DNA of 64,000 bases from Rhizobium subbaraonis (GCF_900220975.1 NZ_OBQD01000018.1:33680-97679); one strand, 5' to 3'. Positions 21,394 through 30,001 are shown, counted from the stretch's first letter. The notes: generated from the letters alone by a model not told the origin. Numbers and translations are program-made.

Positions 21394-22860
21394 TCATATC
21401 GCCGCAGCCAGCCTGCCGACCTCTCCCATGTCGCGATGGAAGCGCTCCACCTCCTCCGCCCTCTTCCCCTCATCCGGAATGCGCAACAGGTAGGACGGGT
21501 GCACGGTGACGAACAGCATCCGCCCGCCCTTCATCGCGATCGGCTCGCCGCGGATGTCGGCGAGCTTGTGTCGGGTCTCCGTCAGGGCGGACAGTGCCGT
21601 CGCACCCATCGCCACCACCAGCTTTGGCTGTACCAGCTCGATCTCGCGCGACAGCCAGAACCGGCAGTGCTGCACCTCGCCGGTGTTCGGGCGCTGATGG
21701 ATGCGGCGCTTGCCGCGCAGTTCGTATTTGAAATGCTTCACCGCATTGGTGAGGTAGAGGCCCGCCCGGTCGATCCCCGCAGCCGCAAGTGCCGCGTCGA
21801 ACACCTTGCCCGCTGGGCCGACGAAGGGGCGGCCGGCAAGGTCCTCCATGTCGCCCGGCTGTTCGCCGACGATCATCACCGCCGCGTCCTGCGGTCCTTC
21901 GCCAAAGACGGTTTGCGTCGCGGGCGCATGCAGCGGGCAGCGCGTACAGGCCATCGCCTCAGCGTTGAGCGCGGCGAGTGTTCCGGCTGGAGCAGCCGCC
22001 TGCCCGGGCGCCCGCGCGGCCGCCTCGCGGATACGGTGATGATAGGGCTGCGGCTCGGTCGCAGCCTTCCGTGCCATCTCCAGCATCCTGGCTTCGGCAT
22101 TCGCGATCATGCCCGGTATCAGGGCCGCCTCCGGCAGGTTGCGCCAGTATTTCTTCGGCATCTCCGCCTGCATCGCCTTCACCTTCAGGCGCGCCGGATT
22201 GAAGATGCTGGCATAGTAGGTGCGCCAGAGCTCGTCGGCATCGTCGGCAAGGTCGGGCTTGACGCGGGGCACGGCATCGAGCTGAAGCAGATCTCCGTCC
22301 CAGGACGCCGCCCCCTTCGGCGTGGCAATCAGCCAGTCCATGTCGGTAAAGCGGCGCTGGAAGAACGGCGCCACGCGTGCGACGATGTGGTGGTCCGGCT
22401 CGAACCATGCCGCAAAGCGGCGCCGCCCGCCGGGCGACGATGCCCCTGGCACCTCCTTGAAGCGCACGAAGGCAATCATCTTGTGCGCATCGCGGCGCAC
22501 GCTCTTGGCCATCAGCTGTGCGCGTGCGACCTCCGCGTCGGAGGCAAGCTCCAGCAGACGCCGATCTGCCTGCAGCCGCCACAACAGCCGGTACAACACT
22601 GCGTAGCGCGCCGGGTCGGAATGGCAGATCACAGCCTGCGCCAGTTCGATGAAGCCTTTCGGAACGGTCGGCTGCAAAACTCCGGCCGCAGGCCCGGGTG
22701 GGCTTATCGCCCCGTCCACTCCGTCGAAGTCGAAACCGTTCTCCCCCTGCCGGTCGCGCCATTCGACCTGTCCCGGCGCCACGCCGCTTGCCAGAAGTCC
22801 GCGCGCTGCCTCGCGCCATTCGTCGAAATCACCGCAGCCGTCGAGCACGACCCTGCGCAT
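21394..22860 (-). CDS. udgX: DUF4130 - UdgX fusion (uracil-DNA cross-linking glycosylase family)
   Basis: A 488-residue two-domain protein. The N-terminal half is a DUF4130-type domain (YRLLWRLQADRRLLELASDA, then VRRDAHKMIAFVRF and FEPDHHIVARVAPFF). The C-terminal half is UdgX: a four-Cys-type start (CTRCPLHAPATQTVFGEG), motif A GEQPGDMEDLAGRPF, and the diagnostic loop KRRIHQRPN, whose His (about residue 388) forms a covalent bond to the abasic site after uracil removal. UdgX traps uracil-containing DNA irreversibly. ATG 22860 overlaps the stop of the radical SAM gene by one base, so both form one operon under an SOS box. Confidence 0.9.
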   Translation of the reverse strand: MRRVVLDGCGDFDEWREAARGLLASGVAPGQVEWRDRQGENGFDFDGVDGAISPPGPAAGVLQPTVPKGFIELAQAVICHSDPARYAVLYRLLWRLQADRRLLELASDAEVARAQLMAKSVRRDAHKMIAFVRFKEVPGASSPGGRRRFAAWFEPDHHIVARVAPFFQRRFTDMDWLIATPKGAASWDGDLLQLDAVPRVKPDLADDADELWRTYYASIFNPARLKVKAMQAEMPKKYWRNLPEAALIPGMIANAEARMLEMARKAATEPQPYHHRIREAAARAPGQAAAPAGTLAALNAEAMACTRCPLHAPATQTVFGEGPQDAAVMIVGEQPGDMEDLAGRPFVGPAGKVFDAALAAAGIDRAGLYLTNAVKHFKYELRGKRRIHQRPNTGEVQHCRFWLSREIELVQPKLVVAMGATALSALTETRHKLADIRGEPIAMKGGRMLFVTVHPSYLLRIPDEGKRAEEVERFHRDMGEVGRLAAAI

Positions 22861-24092
22861 CAGAGCAGCGTCAGCTGCTGCGGCTTGGGCGCAAACATGG
22901 CCTCGAGGTCCGGCCGCTCGATGAGCCGCCGCGGCGTCCACCCCTCGGCGGTGATGAAGGCCTGGACCTTGCGGATGGAAACGCCAAGCCGGGCGAGGTC
23001 GTCCAGCCGCAACCGCCGCAGACGGCGCACGGACAGAATGGATTTCACCGTCTTCGTGCCGAGGCCGGGCACGCGCAGCAGCCTTTCCCGCTCGGCACGA
23101 TTGACGTCGACGGGGAACTCGGCGCGGTTGCCGAGCGCCCAGGCCAGCTTCGGGTCCAGATCAAGGTCGAGCATGCCGTCCGGCCGACTGGCCGTGATCT
23201 CCCCTATGCCGAAGCCGTAGAAGCGGTAGAGCCAGTCGGCCTGATAGAGCCGATGCTCGCGCATCAGGGGCGGCTTGACCAGCGGCAGGCTCTTTGAACT
23301 GTCGGGGATCGGGCTGAAGGCGGAATAGTAGACGCGCTTCAGGCCATAGCTCGCGTACAGCCGGCCGCTGGCCGAAAGGATGGTCGCGTCGCTGGCTCCG
23401 TCTGCGCCCACGATCATCTGCGTGCTCTGCCCGGCCGGCACGAAGCGCCGGCGCCGCTTCGTCACCAATGTCGGCTCGGCCGCTTCCTCGATCTTCAGCC
23501 GCAGATCGCCCATCGCCCGGCGGATGCCCTCCGGCCGTTTCTCCGGCGCCAGTCGGGCAATTCCTGTGTCCGTCGGCAGCTCGATGTTCAGCGAGAGCCT
23601 GTCCGCATGCAGCCCCGCCTCCTCGATCAGTTGCGGCGAAGCCTCTGGAATGGTCTTCAGATGGATGTAGCCGCGAAAATTGTGCGTCACGCGCAGGTCG
23701 CGGGCGATGCGCACCATCTGTTCCATCGTGTGATCGGACGAGCGGATGATGCCGGAGGATAGAAACAGCCCCTCGATGTAGTTGCGCCGGTAGAACTCCA
23801 GCGTCAGCCACACCACCTCCTCCGGCGTGAACCGGGCACGCTCGACATTGCTGGACGAGCGGTTGATGCAATAGGCGCAGTCGTAGATGCAGAAATTCGT
23901 CAGCAGGATCTTCAAGAGCGAGATGCAGCGGCCGTCGGGCGCATAGGCGTGGCAGATGCCAGATCCCTCCGTCGAGCCAAGCCCGCCGCTGGCGGCGGAA
24001 TCGCGCCTGACCGTGCCGCTGGAAGCGCAAGAGGCATCGTATTTCGCCGCATCGGAAAGAATGGCCAAACGTTCGCGAAGGGTCTTTCTCAT
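22860..24092 (-). CDS. putative DNA modification/repair radical SAM protein
   Basis: A 410-residue radical SAM enzyme: the 4Fe-4S motif CIYDCAYC (C68, C72, C75), preceded by GICHAYAPDGRCISLLKILL, and at the C-terminus a helix-hairpin-helix DNA-binding motif (LRVPGLGTKTVKSILSVRRL). This is the partner protein regularly found with DUF4130-UdgX fusions; its reaction is unknown, and DNA damage processing is inferred. GTG 24104 is in frame, but it lies inside the LexA box, so ATG 24092 (MRKTLRERLAILSDAAKYD) is the better start. First gene of the two-gene operon. Confidence 0.88.
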   Translation of the reverse strand: MRKTLRERLAILSDAAKYDASCASSGTVRRDSAASGGLGSTEGSGICHAYAPDGRCISLLKILLTNFCIYDCAYCINRSSSNVERARFTPEEVVWLTLEFYRRNYIEGLFLSSGIIRSSDHTMEQMVRIARDLRVTHNFRGYIHLKTIPEASPQLIEEAGLHADRLSLNIELPTDTGIARLAPEKRPEGIRRAMGDLRLKIEEAAEPTLVTKRRRRFVPAGQSTQMIVGADGASDATILSASGRLYASYGLKRVYYSAFSPIPDSSKSLPLVKPPLMREHRLYQADWLYRFYGFGIGEITASRPDGMLDLDLDPKLAWALGNRAEFPVDVNRAERERLLRVPGLGTKTVKSILSVRRLRRLRLDDLARLGVSIRKVQAFITAEGWTPRRLIERPDLEAMFAPKPQQLTLL

Positions 24093-24098
24093 TCCAAT

Positions 24099-24113
24099 GT
24101 TCACTATATGTTC
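24099..24113 (-). promoter_or_regulatory. LexA (SOS) box of the radical SAM-udgX operon
   Basis: GTTCACTATATGTTC on the plus strand is an exact GTTC-N7-GTTC direct repeat, the alphaproteobacterial LexA consensus. It ends 7 bp before the ATG at 24092, where bound LexA would block transcription. It supports induction of the operon by DNA damage. Confidence 0.8.
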
Positions 24114-24232
24114 CGAAATGCTGTGTCAAGATTTGTCGTTTGCGCCCTCGTTTTCTCCCGCAGGAGACGCCGAAGATCCGGCACACAACTTGCGTGGTGC
24201 GAATTGTCTGGCAATCGCTCATGACGATCTGC

Positions 24233-24238
24233 TATAAC
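24233..24238 (+). promoter_or_regulatory. candidate -10 element of greA
   Basis: TATAAC, 105 bp before the greA ATG, with only a weak -35 (CTGGCA, 24208-24213, spacing 19). Transcription would start near 24245, shortly before the hairpin at 24261. Confidence 0.35.
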
Positions 24239-24260
24239 CACCGAAGTTAGATCTGAACAT

Positions 24261-24297
24261 GGTTCCGAAGTTTTCCTTCGGGACCTGTTTTGTTTTG
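24261..24297 (+). terminator. terminator-like hairpin in the greA leader
   Basis: GGTTCCGAAG (24261-24270) pairs with CTTCGGGACC (24276-24285), 10 bp with one G-U, loop TTTTC, followed by the U-rich TGTTTTGTTTTG. It lies inside the greA 5' leader, 52 bp before the ATG, where it could end part of the transcripts early. Confidence 0.6.
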
Positions 24298-24337
24298 TGT
24301 CTGCCACAAGGCGGACACGGCGAAAGGACAAAGGAAA

Positions 24338-24814
24338 ATGGTCGAAAAGGTACCGATGACTCAGGGCGGTTTCGTCAAGCTGCAGGAAGAACTGCGCTGG
24401 CGCCAGCAGGAGGAGCGCCCGCGAATCATCGAGGCAATTTCCGAAGCGCGCGCCCATGGCGACCTTTCGGAGAATGCCGAATACCATGCCGCCAAGGAAG
24501 CGCAGAGCCACAACGAGGGCCGGATCACCGAGCTCGAGGACCTGGTGGCGCGCGCCGAGGTGATCGACCTCTCCAAGATGTCCGGCGACACGGTCAAGTT
24601 CGGCGCCAAGGTGAAGCTTGTCGACGAGGACACCGAGGAAGAGAAGGTCTACCAGATCGTCGGCGACCAGGAAGCCGACGTGAAGGCCGGCCGAATCTCG
24701 ATCTCGTCCCCGATCGCGCGTGCGCTGATCGGCAAGGAAGTCGGCGAATCGATCGAGGTCAACGCGCCCGGCGGCTCCAAGGCCTACGAGATCCTCTCGA
24801 TCAGCTGGGGCTGA
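24338..24814 (+). CDS. greA: transcription elongation factor GreA
   Basis: A 158-residue GreA, exact family length. N-terminal coiled coil (residues 8-75) with the acidic tip [20 protein letters not shown] (D and E of DLSENAEY reach the polymerase active site), and the C-terminal FKBP-like domain ending [11 protein letters not shown]. It rescues backtracked RNA polymerase by stimulating transcript cleavage. The ATG 24338 has AAAGGA 4-9 bp upstream. An lpsB-type glycosyltransferase starts 10 bp after the stop, as in S. meliloti. Confidence 0.97.
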   Translation: MVEKVPMTQGGFVKLQEELRWRQQEERPRIIEAISEARAHGDLSENAEYHAAKEAQSHNEGRITELEDLVARAEVIDLSKMSGDTVKFGAKVKLVDEDTEEEKVYQIVGDQEADVKAGRISISSPIARALIGKEVGESIEVNAPGGSKAYEILSISWG

Positions 24815-24824
24815 TGCCGTCAGC

Positions 24825-25901
24825 ATGACAGGCAGGCTGCCAGACAACGAAGGCGGCGTCGACATTGCCGATGTCGACGCCATCGCGCCCAATTTCAAGC
24901 GCCGCCTTTCCGGCGTCACCTCTACGATCATCCAGCTGGTGCCGATGCAGCGCGCGCTCGGCCAGCGCGTCGCCACGCTCGGTCCCGGTCTGCCGCGCGA
25001 CCTGCCGCACATCCGTTTCCGCGACCTGGTTTCGCTCTGGCGCCTTCCTGCCGGCCGCAGCCATCGCGTCTGGCATGCGCGCCGCAACACCGAAATGCTG
25101 CCGGGCATCCTGCTGCGCGACGTGCTGCGCATGCCGCTGAAGCTTCTCTTCACCTCTGCCGCCCAGCGCCGCCACAGCCGCTATACGAAGTTCCTGATTG
25201 GCCGCATGGACGCGGTGATCGCAACCAACAGCCGCTCCGGCTCCTATCTCGAGGTACCGCACACCGTCATCCAGCACGGCGTCGATCTGGAGCGCTTTCA
25301 TCCGCCGCAGGGTGCCGGAGACACGATCGAGGCTGCGGGGCTTCCGGGGAAATATCTGGTCGGCTGCTTCGGCCGTGTGCGGCACCAGAAGGGCACCGAC
25401 CTGTTCGTTCGCGCGATGATCGAGCTCTTGCCGCTCCATCCGGAATGGACGGCCGTCATTTCCGGCCGCATCACCCCGGAACACAAGGGTTTTGCCGACG
25501 ACCTGAAGGCGCAGATCGCCGCCGCCGGCCTGTCGGCCCGCATCGTCTTTCTCGGCGAGGTCGACGACATCAAGCCCTGGTACCGGCGATTGACGCTCTA
25601 CGTGGCGCCCTCCCGCAACGAAGGCTTCGGCCTCACCCCCCTCGAGGCCATGGCCTCCCAGACGGCCGTCGTCACCTCCGATGCCGGCGCCTATGCGGAA
25701 ATGACCATCGAAGGGGTGACCGGCGCGGTGGTCCCGGCAGGCGACGGCGCCGCCATGACGAACGCGATCGGCCGCTACATGGCCGCCCCGGATGCGACGC
25801 TTGCAGCGGGGCGCAGGGCGCTGGACCACGTGCGCGCCAACTTTGCCCTCGAAAAGGAAGCCCGCGCCATCGGGGAAGTCTACCGGCAGCTGCTGTCCTG
25901 A
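24825..25901 (+). CDS. lpsB: LPS core glycosyltransferase, GT4 family (LpsB/LpcC type)
   Basis: A 358-residue GT-B fold glycosyltransferase: TVIQHGVDLERFHPP, GCFGRVRHQKGTDLFVRAMI, VAPSRNEGFGLTPLEAMASQ (the E-x7-E donor site), and DAGAYAEM. The gene directly follows greA, which is the position of lpsB in S. meliloti and of the related mannosyltransferase LpcC in R. leguminosarum; both add core sugars to lipid A-Kdo at the inner membrane. Symbol given from synteny and sequence feel; donor sugar not determined. It converges with the minus-strand gene at 25912. Confidence 0.85.
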   Translation: MTGRLPDNEGGVDIADVDAIAPNFKRRLSGVTSTIIQLVPMQRALGQRVATLGPGLPRDLPHIRFRDLVSLWRLPAGRSHRVWHARRNTEMLPGILLRDVLRMPLKLLFTSAAQRRHSRYTKFLIGRMDAVIATNSRSGSYLEVPHTVIQHGVDLERFHPPQGAGDTIEAAGLPGKYLVGCFGRVRHQKGTDLFVRAMIELLPLHPEWTAVISGRITPEHKGFADDLKAQIAAAGLSARIVFLGEVDDIKPWYRRLTLYVAPSRNEGFGLTPLEAMASQTAVVTSDAGAYAEMTIEGVTGAVVPAGDGAAMTNAIGRYMAAPDATLAAGRRALDHVRANFALEKEARAIGEVYRQLLS

Positions 25902-25911
25902 GGGGCTGCGG

Positions 25912-26814
25912 TCAGACGCCGGTTCGTACCAGCCGGTCGTCATAGGCGATTGCGATGTCGGCCAGCGCCGAGACGGGCGAGAAATTCGAAAACCCGATGC
26001 CCTGCTCTTCGGCCACGGCCTTCGCCAGAGCGATGTGCCCGAGAATGCGGCCTTCGGCATCGGCCACGCCGGAAAATGCCGATGTGCCCCTCTCTTCGTA
26101 GAAACGCGGCTGCCTGGCGTTGCGGATATCGATGCCGACGAAGCCGATCATCATCGGGCGCAACGCCACGGCGAACTGCAGCACTGATACGGCCACCGAT
26201 CCGCCCTGGAACACGCCGCGATCGGGCGCAAGCGAAAAGCCGTACTCGCCGGTCGGGTCCAGCCGCACGAAATCCAGCCCGCTGATCTGTGCGGCCGTGC
26301 GGCGCGGCAGACCGTAGGGCTTGCGAATGTCGTTGATCAGCACCACACGCTTGTCGGCGAGCCAGCCGCGATCGTGCTCGCAGATCGCGCGCAGGACGGC
26401 GACCGAGAACAGGCAGGCCTGGCCGGCCGCGATCTTCTCCCGCATCAGCTCGAAATGCCGGTAGACGAAGCGCTCGTCCTCAACGGCAACGGCGAGCGGC
26501 GCGGCGACCGGGCCGCCGGCGAGATGAATGGCGCCGTTCAGGAGGATCGCACCGCCCGGATCGAGGCGGGAGAGGTCGCCGTCGGCGACGGACGGCCCCG
26601 AGCCGACGATATGGATCCACGCACGCGAACCATCGAGAAGAATGTCCGTCCCCTCCAGCCCGACCACCGGCTGGCCGCGATAGTTAACCACCCGCTTGCC
26701 GTCGATCGAAAGGCCCGGGAACCAGTCCTGCGCATGGGCGAGGTTCCGGCCGAGAAAAAGCCGGGCGCCGAGCTTGATCAGCGAGCGGGAGAGCGGGCGG
26801 TCGGTACGCGCCAT
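25912..26814 (-). CDS. putative LPS-related glycosyltransferase-like protein
   Basis: A 300-residue protein I cannot assign firmly. The segment IHIVGSGPSVADGDLSRLDP followed by AILLNGAIHLAG resembles the GSGPS...N core of DUF115 and of bacterial sialyltransferase-like (GT42/Cst) enzymes that bind a nucleotide sugar. Later GGSVAVSVLQFAVALRP and IGFVGIDIR fit the same fold. It starts 4 bp after the lrp stop, so it is in one operon with lrp; in S. meliloti lrp is followed by lpsC, lpsD and lpsE. A core-sugar role is inferred from this position. Confidence 0.65.
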   Translation of the reverse strand: MARTDRPLSRSLIKLGARLFLGRNLAHAQDWFPGLSIDGKRVVNYRGQPVVGLEGTDILLDGSRAWIHIVGSGPSVADGDLSRLDPGGAILLNGAIHLAGGPVAAPLAVAVEDERFVYRHFELMREKIAAGQACLFSVAVLRAICEHDRGWLADKRVVLINDIRKPYGLPRRTAAQISGLDFVRLDPTGEYGFSLAPDRGVFQGGSVAVSVLQFAVALRPMMIGFVGIDIRNARQPRFYEERGTSAFSGVADAEGRILGHIALAKAVAEEQGIGFSNFSPVSALADIAIAYDDRLVRTGV

Positions 26815-26818
26815 CGCC

Positions 26819-27286
26819 TCAGATCTCCACCAGCCCGAGCTTCTTGACCTGGCGGATGGTCAGCATGGTGCGAACGGTGTCGACATGTTCGTTTGCAGTC
26901 AGCACCTCGATCACGAAGTCCTGGAACCGGGTCAGGTTCTCGGCCACGCAATGCAGCAGGAAGTCGCTGTCGCCGGAAACCATCCATGCCTGGCGGACCA
27001 GCGGCCATTCGGCGGTGGCCGCGGCAAACGCCTTCAGATTTGCCTCCGACTGGTGCTTGAGCCCGACCATGCAGAAGGCCACCAGGTCGAAGCCGAGCGC
27101 CGGCGCGTTCAGCATCGCATGATAGCCCTCGATGATGCCTGCCTCCTCCAGCTTGCGGACCCGCCGCAGGCAGGGCGGCGCGGAAATTCCGGCCTTGGCG
27201 GCCAGCTCCACATTGGTCATGCGGCCGTCGGCCTGAAGCTCCTTGAGTATCTTGATGTCGATTGCATCGAGTTCGGCGCGAAACAC
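26819..27286 (-). CDS. lrp: Lrp/AsnC family transcriptional regulator
   Basis: A 155-residue Lrp-type regulator: winged helix (LDAIDIKILKELQADGRMTN, ELAAKAGISAPPCLRRVRKL) and the RAM domain (AAWMVSGDSDFLL-like QAWMVSGDSDFLLHCV). GTG 27286 is chosen: AGGGAAG stands 8 bp upstream and it aligns with family N-termini; the frame stays open for 1.2 kb upstream antisense to trxB, which is a GC artefact. Divergent from trxB and co-directional with the LPS-type gene it precedes. In S. meliloti this operon is a target of LsrB. Confidence 0.9.
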   Translation of the reverse strand: MFRAELDAIDIKILKELQADGRMTNVELAAKAGISAPPCLRRVRKLEEAGIIEGYHAMLNAPALGFDLVAFCMVGLKHQSEANLKAFAAATAEWPLVRQAWMVSGDSDFLLHCVAENLTRFQDFVIEVLTANEHVDTVRTMLTIRQVKKLGLVEI

Positions 27287-27517
27287 GGCTGATCTTCCCT
27301 GATTTTGTTTGGCAGGCGCATTACCAGAAACGGCGCGCTGACGTAAGATAATTGCGAGCTTAAGAACAAAAATGTCACGCCGGACGCCAAGTCTGTTGGC
27401 AATTGGTTCCGCGCCCTTGAATCTTGGGCCCCCGCACTCATAAATGAACGACAAAATTCTTCGGTCGCCCCGCATCATTGTTTGATGGCCGGGCGCGCAA
27501 TGCCAGGGAGTGCAGCC

Positions 27518-28492
27518 ATGTCTGCCCGTCACGTCAAAGTCCTGATCATCGGCTCCGGCCCGGCCGGCTACACGGCCGCCATCTACACGGCGCGCGCCAT
27601 GCTGGAACCGGTCCTGATCGCCGGCATGGAACAGGGCGGCCAGCTCATGATCACCACCGACGTGGAGAACTATCCGGGCTACGCCGAGCCCGTTCAGGGA
27701 CCCTGGATGATGGAGCAGATGCTCAAGCAGGCCCAGCACGTCGGCGCGGAGATCGTCAACGATCTCGTCACCGCCGTCGATCTGGACGTGCGCCCCTTCC
27801 GCGTCCACACCGACAGCGGCAAGGTCTGGACGGCCGATGCCCTGATCATCGCGACCGGCGCCAAGGCCAAGTGGCTCGGCATCGAAACCGAGCACAAGTT
27901 CCAGGGCTTCGGCGTTTCGGCCTGCGCCACCTGCGACGGCTTCTTCTATCGCAACAAGGATGTGATCGTCGTCGGCGGCGGCAATTCGGCCGTCGAGGAA
28001 GCGCTCTACCTGTCGAACCTGGCCAAGACCGTCACGGTCGTCCACCGCCGCGATGCCTTCCGCTCCGAAAAGATCCTGCAGGAGCGCCTGTTCGCCAAGG
28101 ATAACGTAAAGGTGATCTGGGATCACGAGGTGATCGAGTATCTCGGCAGCGAGGCCAAGCCGCCGATGCCGGCTTCCGTCAACGGCGTCCGGCTGAAGAA
28201 TACCAAGACCGGCGTTGTCACCGACATGCAGACCGACGGCGTATTCGTGGCAATCGGCCATGCGCCCGCGGTAGAACTTTTTGTCGGCAAGCTGAAGCAG
28301 AAGCCGAACGGCTATCTGTGGACCGCCGCCGATTCGACAGCGACCGACGTGCCCGGCGTCTTTGCCGCGGGCGACGTCACCGACGACATCTATCGCCAGG
28401 CCGTGACCGCGGCCGGCATGGGCTGCATGGCCGCGCTCGAGACGGAAAGGTATCTCGCCGGTCATATGCCTGTCGCAATTGCGGCCGAGTAG
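27518..28492 (+). CDS. trxB: thioredoxin reductase
   Basis: A 324-residue flavoprotein: N-terminal FAD motif IGSGPAGYTAAIYTARA, the redox pair CATC (C136, C139), the NADPH motif VVGGGNSAVEEALYLSNLAK, and C-terminal FAD site GVFAAGDVTDDIYRQA. It reduces thioredoxin with NADPH in the cytoplasm. ATG 27518 (MSARHVKVLIIG) has GGGAG 7 bp upstream; an earlier in-frame ATG (27482) has no SD. The neighbours lrp and lsrB match the S. meliloti order. Confidence 0.97.
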   Translation: MSARHVKVLIIGSGPAGYTAAIYTARAMLEPVLIAGMEQGGQLMITTDVENYPGYAEPVQGPWMMEQMLKQAQHVGAEIVNDLVTAVDLDVRPFRVHTDSGKVWTADALIIATGAKAKWLGIETEHKFQGFGVSACATCDGFFYRNKDVIVVGGGNSAVEEALYLSNLAKTVTVVHRRDAFRSEKILQERLFAKDNVKVIWDHEVIEYLGSEAKPPMPASVNGVRLKNTKTGVVTDMQTDGVFVAIGHAPAVELFVGKLKQKPNGYLWTAADSTATDVPGVFAAGDVTDDIYRQAVTAAGMGCMAALETERYLAGHMPVAIAAE

Positions 28493-28608
28493 AAGCCGCC
28501 AATAACGCGAGGCGGGCCTCGTCCCGCACACGCGGGAGTGGGAACAGATTAATCAGCAACGGGCGGGAAACGGTCGGCGTTCCCCGCCTTGAAGATATGG
28601 GGGACGTA

Positions 28609-29505
28609 ATGGCGCTCGACTGGGACAAGCTGCGGATATTTCATGCCGCAGCCGAGGCCGGTTCGTTCACACACGCAGCGGACAAGCTTCACCTGTCGCA
28701 ATCCGCCATCAGCCGCCAGGTCAGCGCGCTGGAGCAGGATGTCGGCATCAAACTGTTCCATCGGCATGCCCGCGGGCTGATCCTGACAGAGCAGGGCGAA
28801 ATCCTCTATCGCACCGCCCACGACGTGCTGATGAAGCTGGAGAGCGTCCGGGTCCAGCTGACCGAGACGACGGAAAAGCCGAGCGGCAAGCTGCGCATCA
28901 CCACGACCGTCGGCCTCGGCCAGGGCTGGCTGACGGACAAGGTGCAGGAATTCCTGGCTCTCTATCCGGACATGCAGGTCCAGCTGATCCTCGACAACGA
29001 GGAACTGGACGTCAACATGCGCCACGCCGACTGCGCCATCCGCCTGCGCGAGCCGCAGCAGTCCGACCTGATCCAGCGCAAGCTGTTCACCGTGCACATG
29101 CACGTCTATGCAGCGCCGTCCTATATCAACCGATATGGCGAGCCACAGTCGATCGACGACCTCGACCACCACAAGATCATCACCTTCGGCGAACCGGCGC
29201 CGAACTACCTGCTCGACGTCAACTGGCTGCAGATCGCCGGGCGCGATTCGGACAACCCGCGCCCCTCCGTGCTGCAGATCAACAGCCTGACCTCGATCAA
29301 GCGGGCCTGCCTGCTCGGCATCGGCATCGCCATGCTGCCGGATTACATCGTCGGCCGCGATCCGGGCCTGCTGCAACTGGTGACGAACGCCGACATCCCG
29401 TCCTTCGACACCTACTTCTGCTACCCGCACGAGATGAAGAACGCCGCAAAGCTCAAGGTTTTCCGCGACTTCATCGTGTCGAAAGCGCGCAACTGGAACT
29501 TCTGA
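28609..29505 (+). CDS. lsrB: LysR family regulator of the LsrB/VtlR group
   Basis: A 298-residue LysR regulator very like S. meliloti LsrB and Brucella VtlR: LRIFHAAAEAGSFTHAADKL, HLSQSAISRQVSALEQDVGI, and the constant end FRDFIVSKARNWNF. LsrB/VtlR controls LPS, redox and small RNA genes (abcR) in rhizobia and Brucella. Cysteines lie at 142, 234 and 271; counted from the alternative ATG 28597 (adds MGDV) they are 146, 238 and 275, and C146 and C238 are positions I recall as redox-active in LsrB, so 28597 may be the real start. ATG 28609 has the better SD (GGGGGA). Two small RNA candidates follow. Confidence 0.88.
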   Translation: MALDWDKLRIFHAAAEAGSFTHAADKLHLSQSAISRQVSALEQDVGIKLFHRHARGLILTEQGEILYRTAHDVLMKLESVRVQLTETTEKPSGKLRITTTVGLGQGWLTDKVQEFLALYPDMQVQLILDNEELDVNMRHADCAIRLREPQQSDLIQRKLFTVHMHVYAAPSYINRYGEPQSIDDLDHHKIITFGEPAPNYLLDVNWLQIAGRDSDNPRPSVLQINSLTSIKRACLLGIGIAMLPDYIVGRDPGLLQLVTNADIPSFDTYFCYPHEMKNAAKLKVFRDFIVSKARNWNF

Positions 29506-29783
29506 CGGTCGAAGCCGCGGCACCGGCCACGTTGGTTAGCAGGCGCCCGGTCGCTTCATGCTTCGGGGTGCATGCGCTTGGCTCGGCAAAAAGAAGCGCC
29601 GCGGACGCCTTTTCCTTGCGCGGGCGCGACCCTCCCCGCGCGAGGATGATAAAACAGCCCTGTGCAATCGGCCCGCTCGCAATAAAATCGATTAAATCCA
29701 TCGATTCCGAAGCGATTTCGTCGGGCGCGCAGCTTTAAAGGCAGACCTGCACTCAGGACATGGCTGACATGCACATTAAATGA

Positions 29784-29812
29784 TTGCCCGCTGCCCAAAA
29801 AACCAGCATACA
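29784..29812 (+). promoter_or_regulatory. candidate promoter of small RNA A
   Basis: TTGCCC (29784-29789), 17 bp, CATACA (29807-29812). Same spacing and a similar -10 as in front of RNA B. The preceding 29506-29783 holds nothing else I can name. Confidence 0.4.
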
Positions 29813-29818
29813 GCGCGC

Positions 29819-29937
29819 AGCTGATGCATTTGCGGTGGTTTTCCTCCCAGTGCCACCCGCAGCAGCTGTTCCCCTCTGGAGGTTTTTACCTTCAAAACTA
29901 TAAAGGGCCCAAGTTTATCTTGCGGCCCTCTTTTTTT
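29819..29937 (+). ncRNA. small RNA candidate A (first of a homologous tandem pair)
   Basis: About 118 nt. Conserved with RNA B: GATGCRWTTGSCGG near the 5' end, TTTTCCTCCCAGTGCC, CTGTTCCCCTCTGGAGGTT, ACCTTCA, AGGGCCCA, then a terminator stem (AGGGCC with GGCCCT, plus CAAG with CTTG) and seven T (29931-29937). The C-rich CCTCCC could pair with Shine-Dalgarno sequences. It may belong to a known alphaproteobacterial sRNA family (suhB/MmgR type or alpha-r14/NfeR1 type); I could not decide by eye. The strand follows from the T-run. Confidence 0.7.
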
Positions 29938-30001
29938 GCCCTGAATCGTGCGCTTTGCAAATTTTTTCCCCATGCCGCCGATGTGTCGACAATTCGTTCC
30001 C

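Noticed and set aside
27287..28531. Upstream extension of the lrp frame through the complement of trxB
   Set aside because: No conserved sequence, and it would cover the complete trxB gene; GTG 27286 with an SD gives the normal Lrp length.
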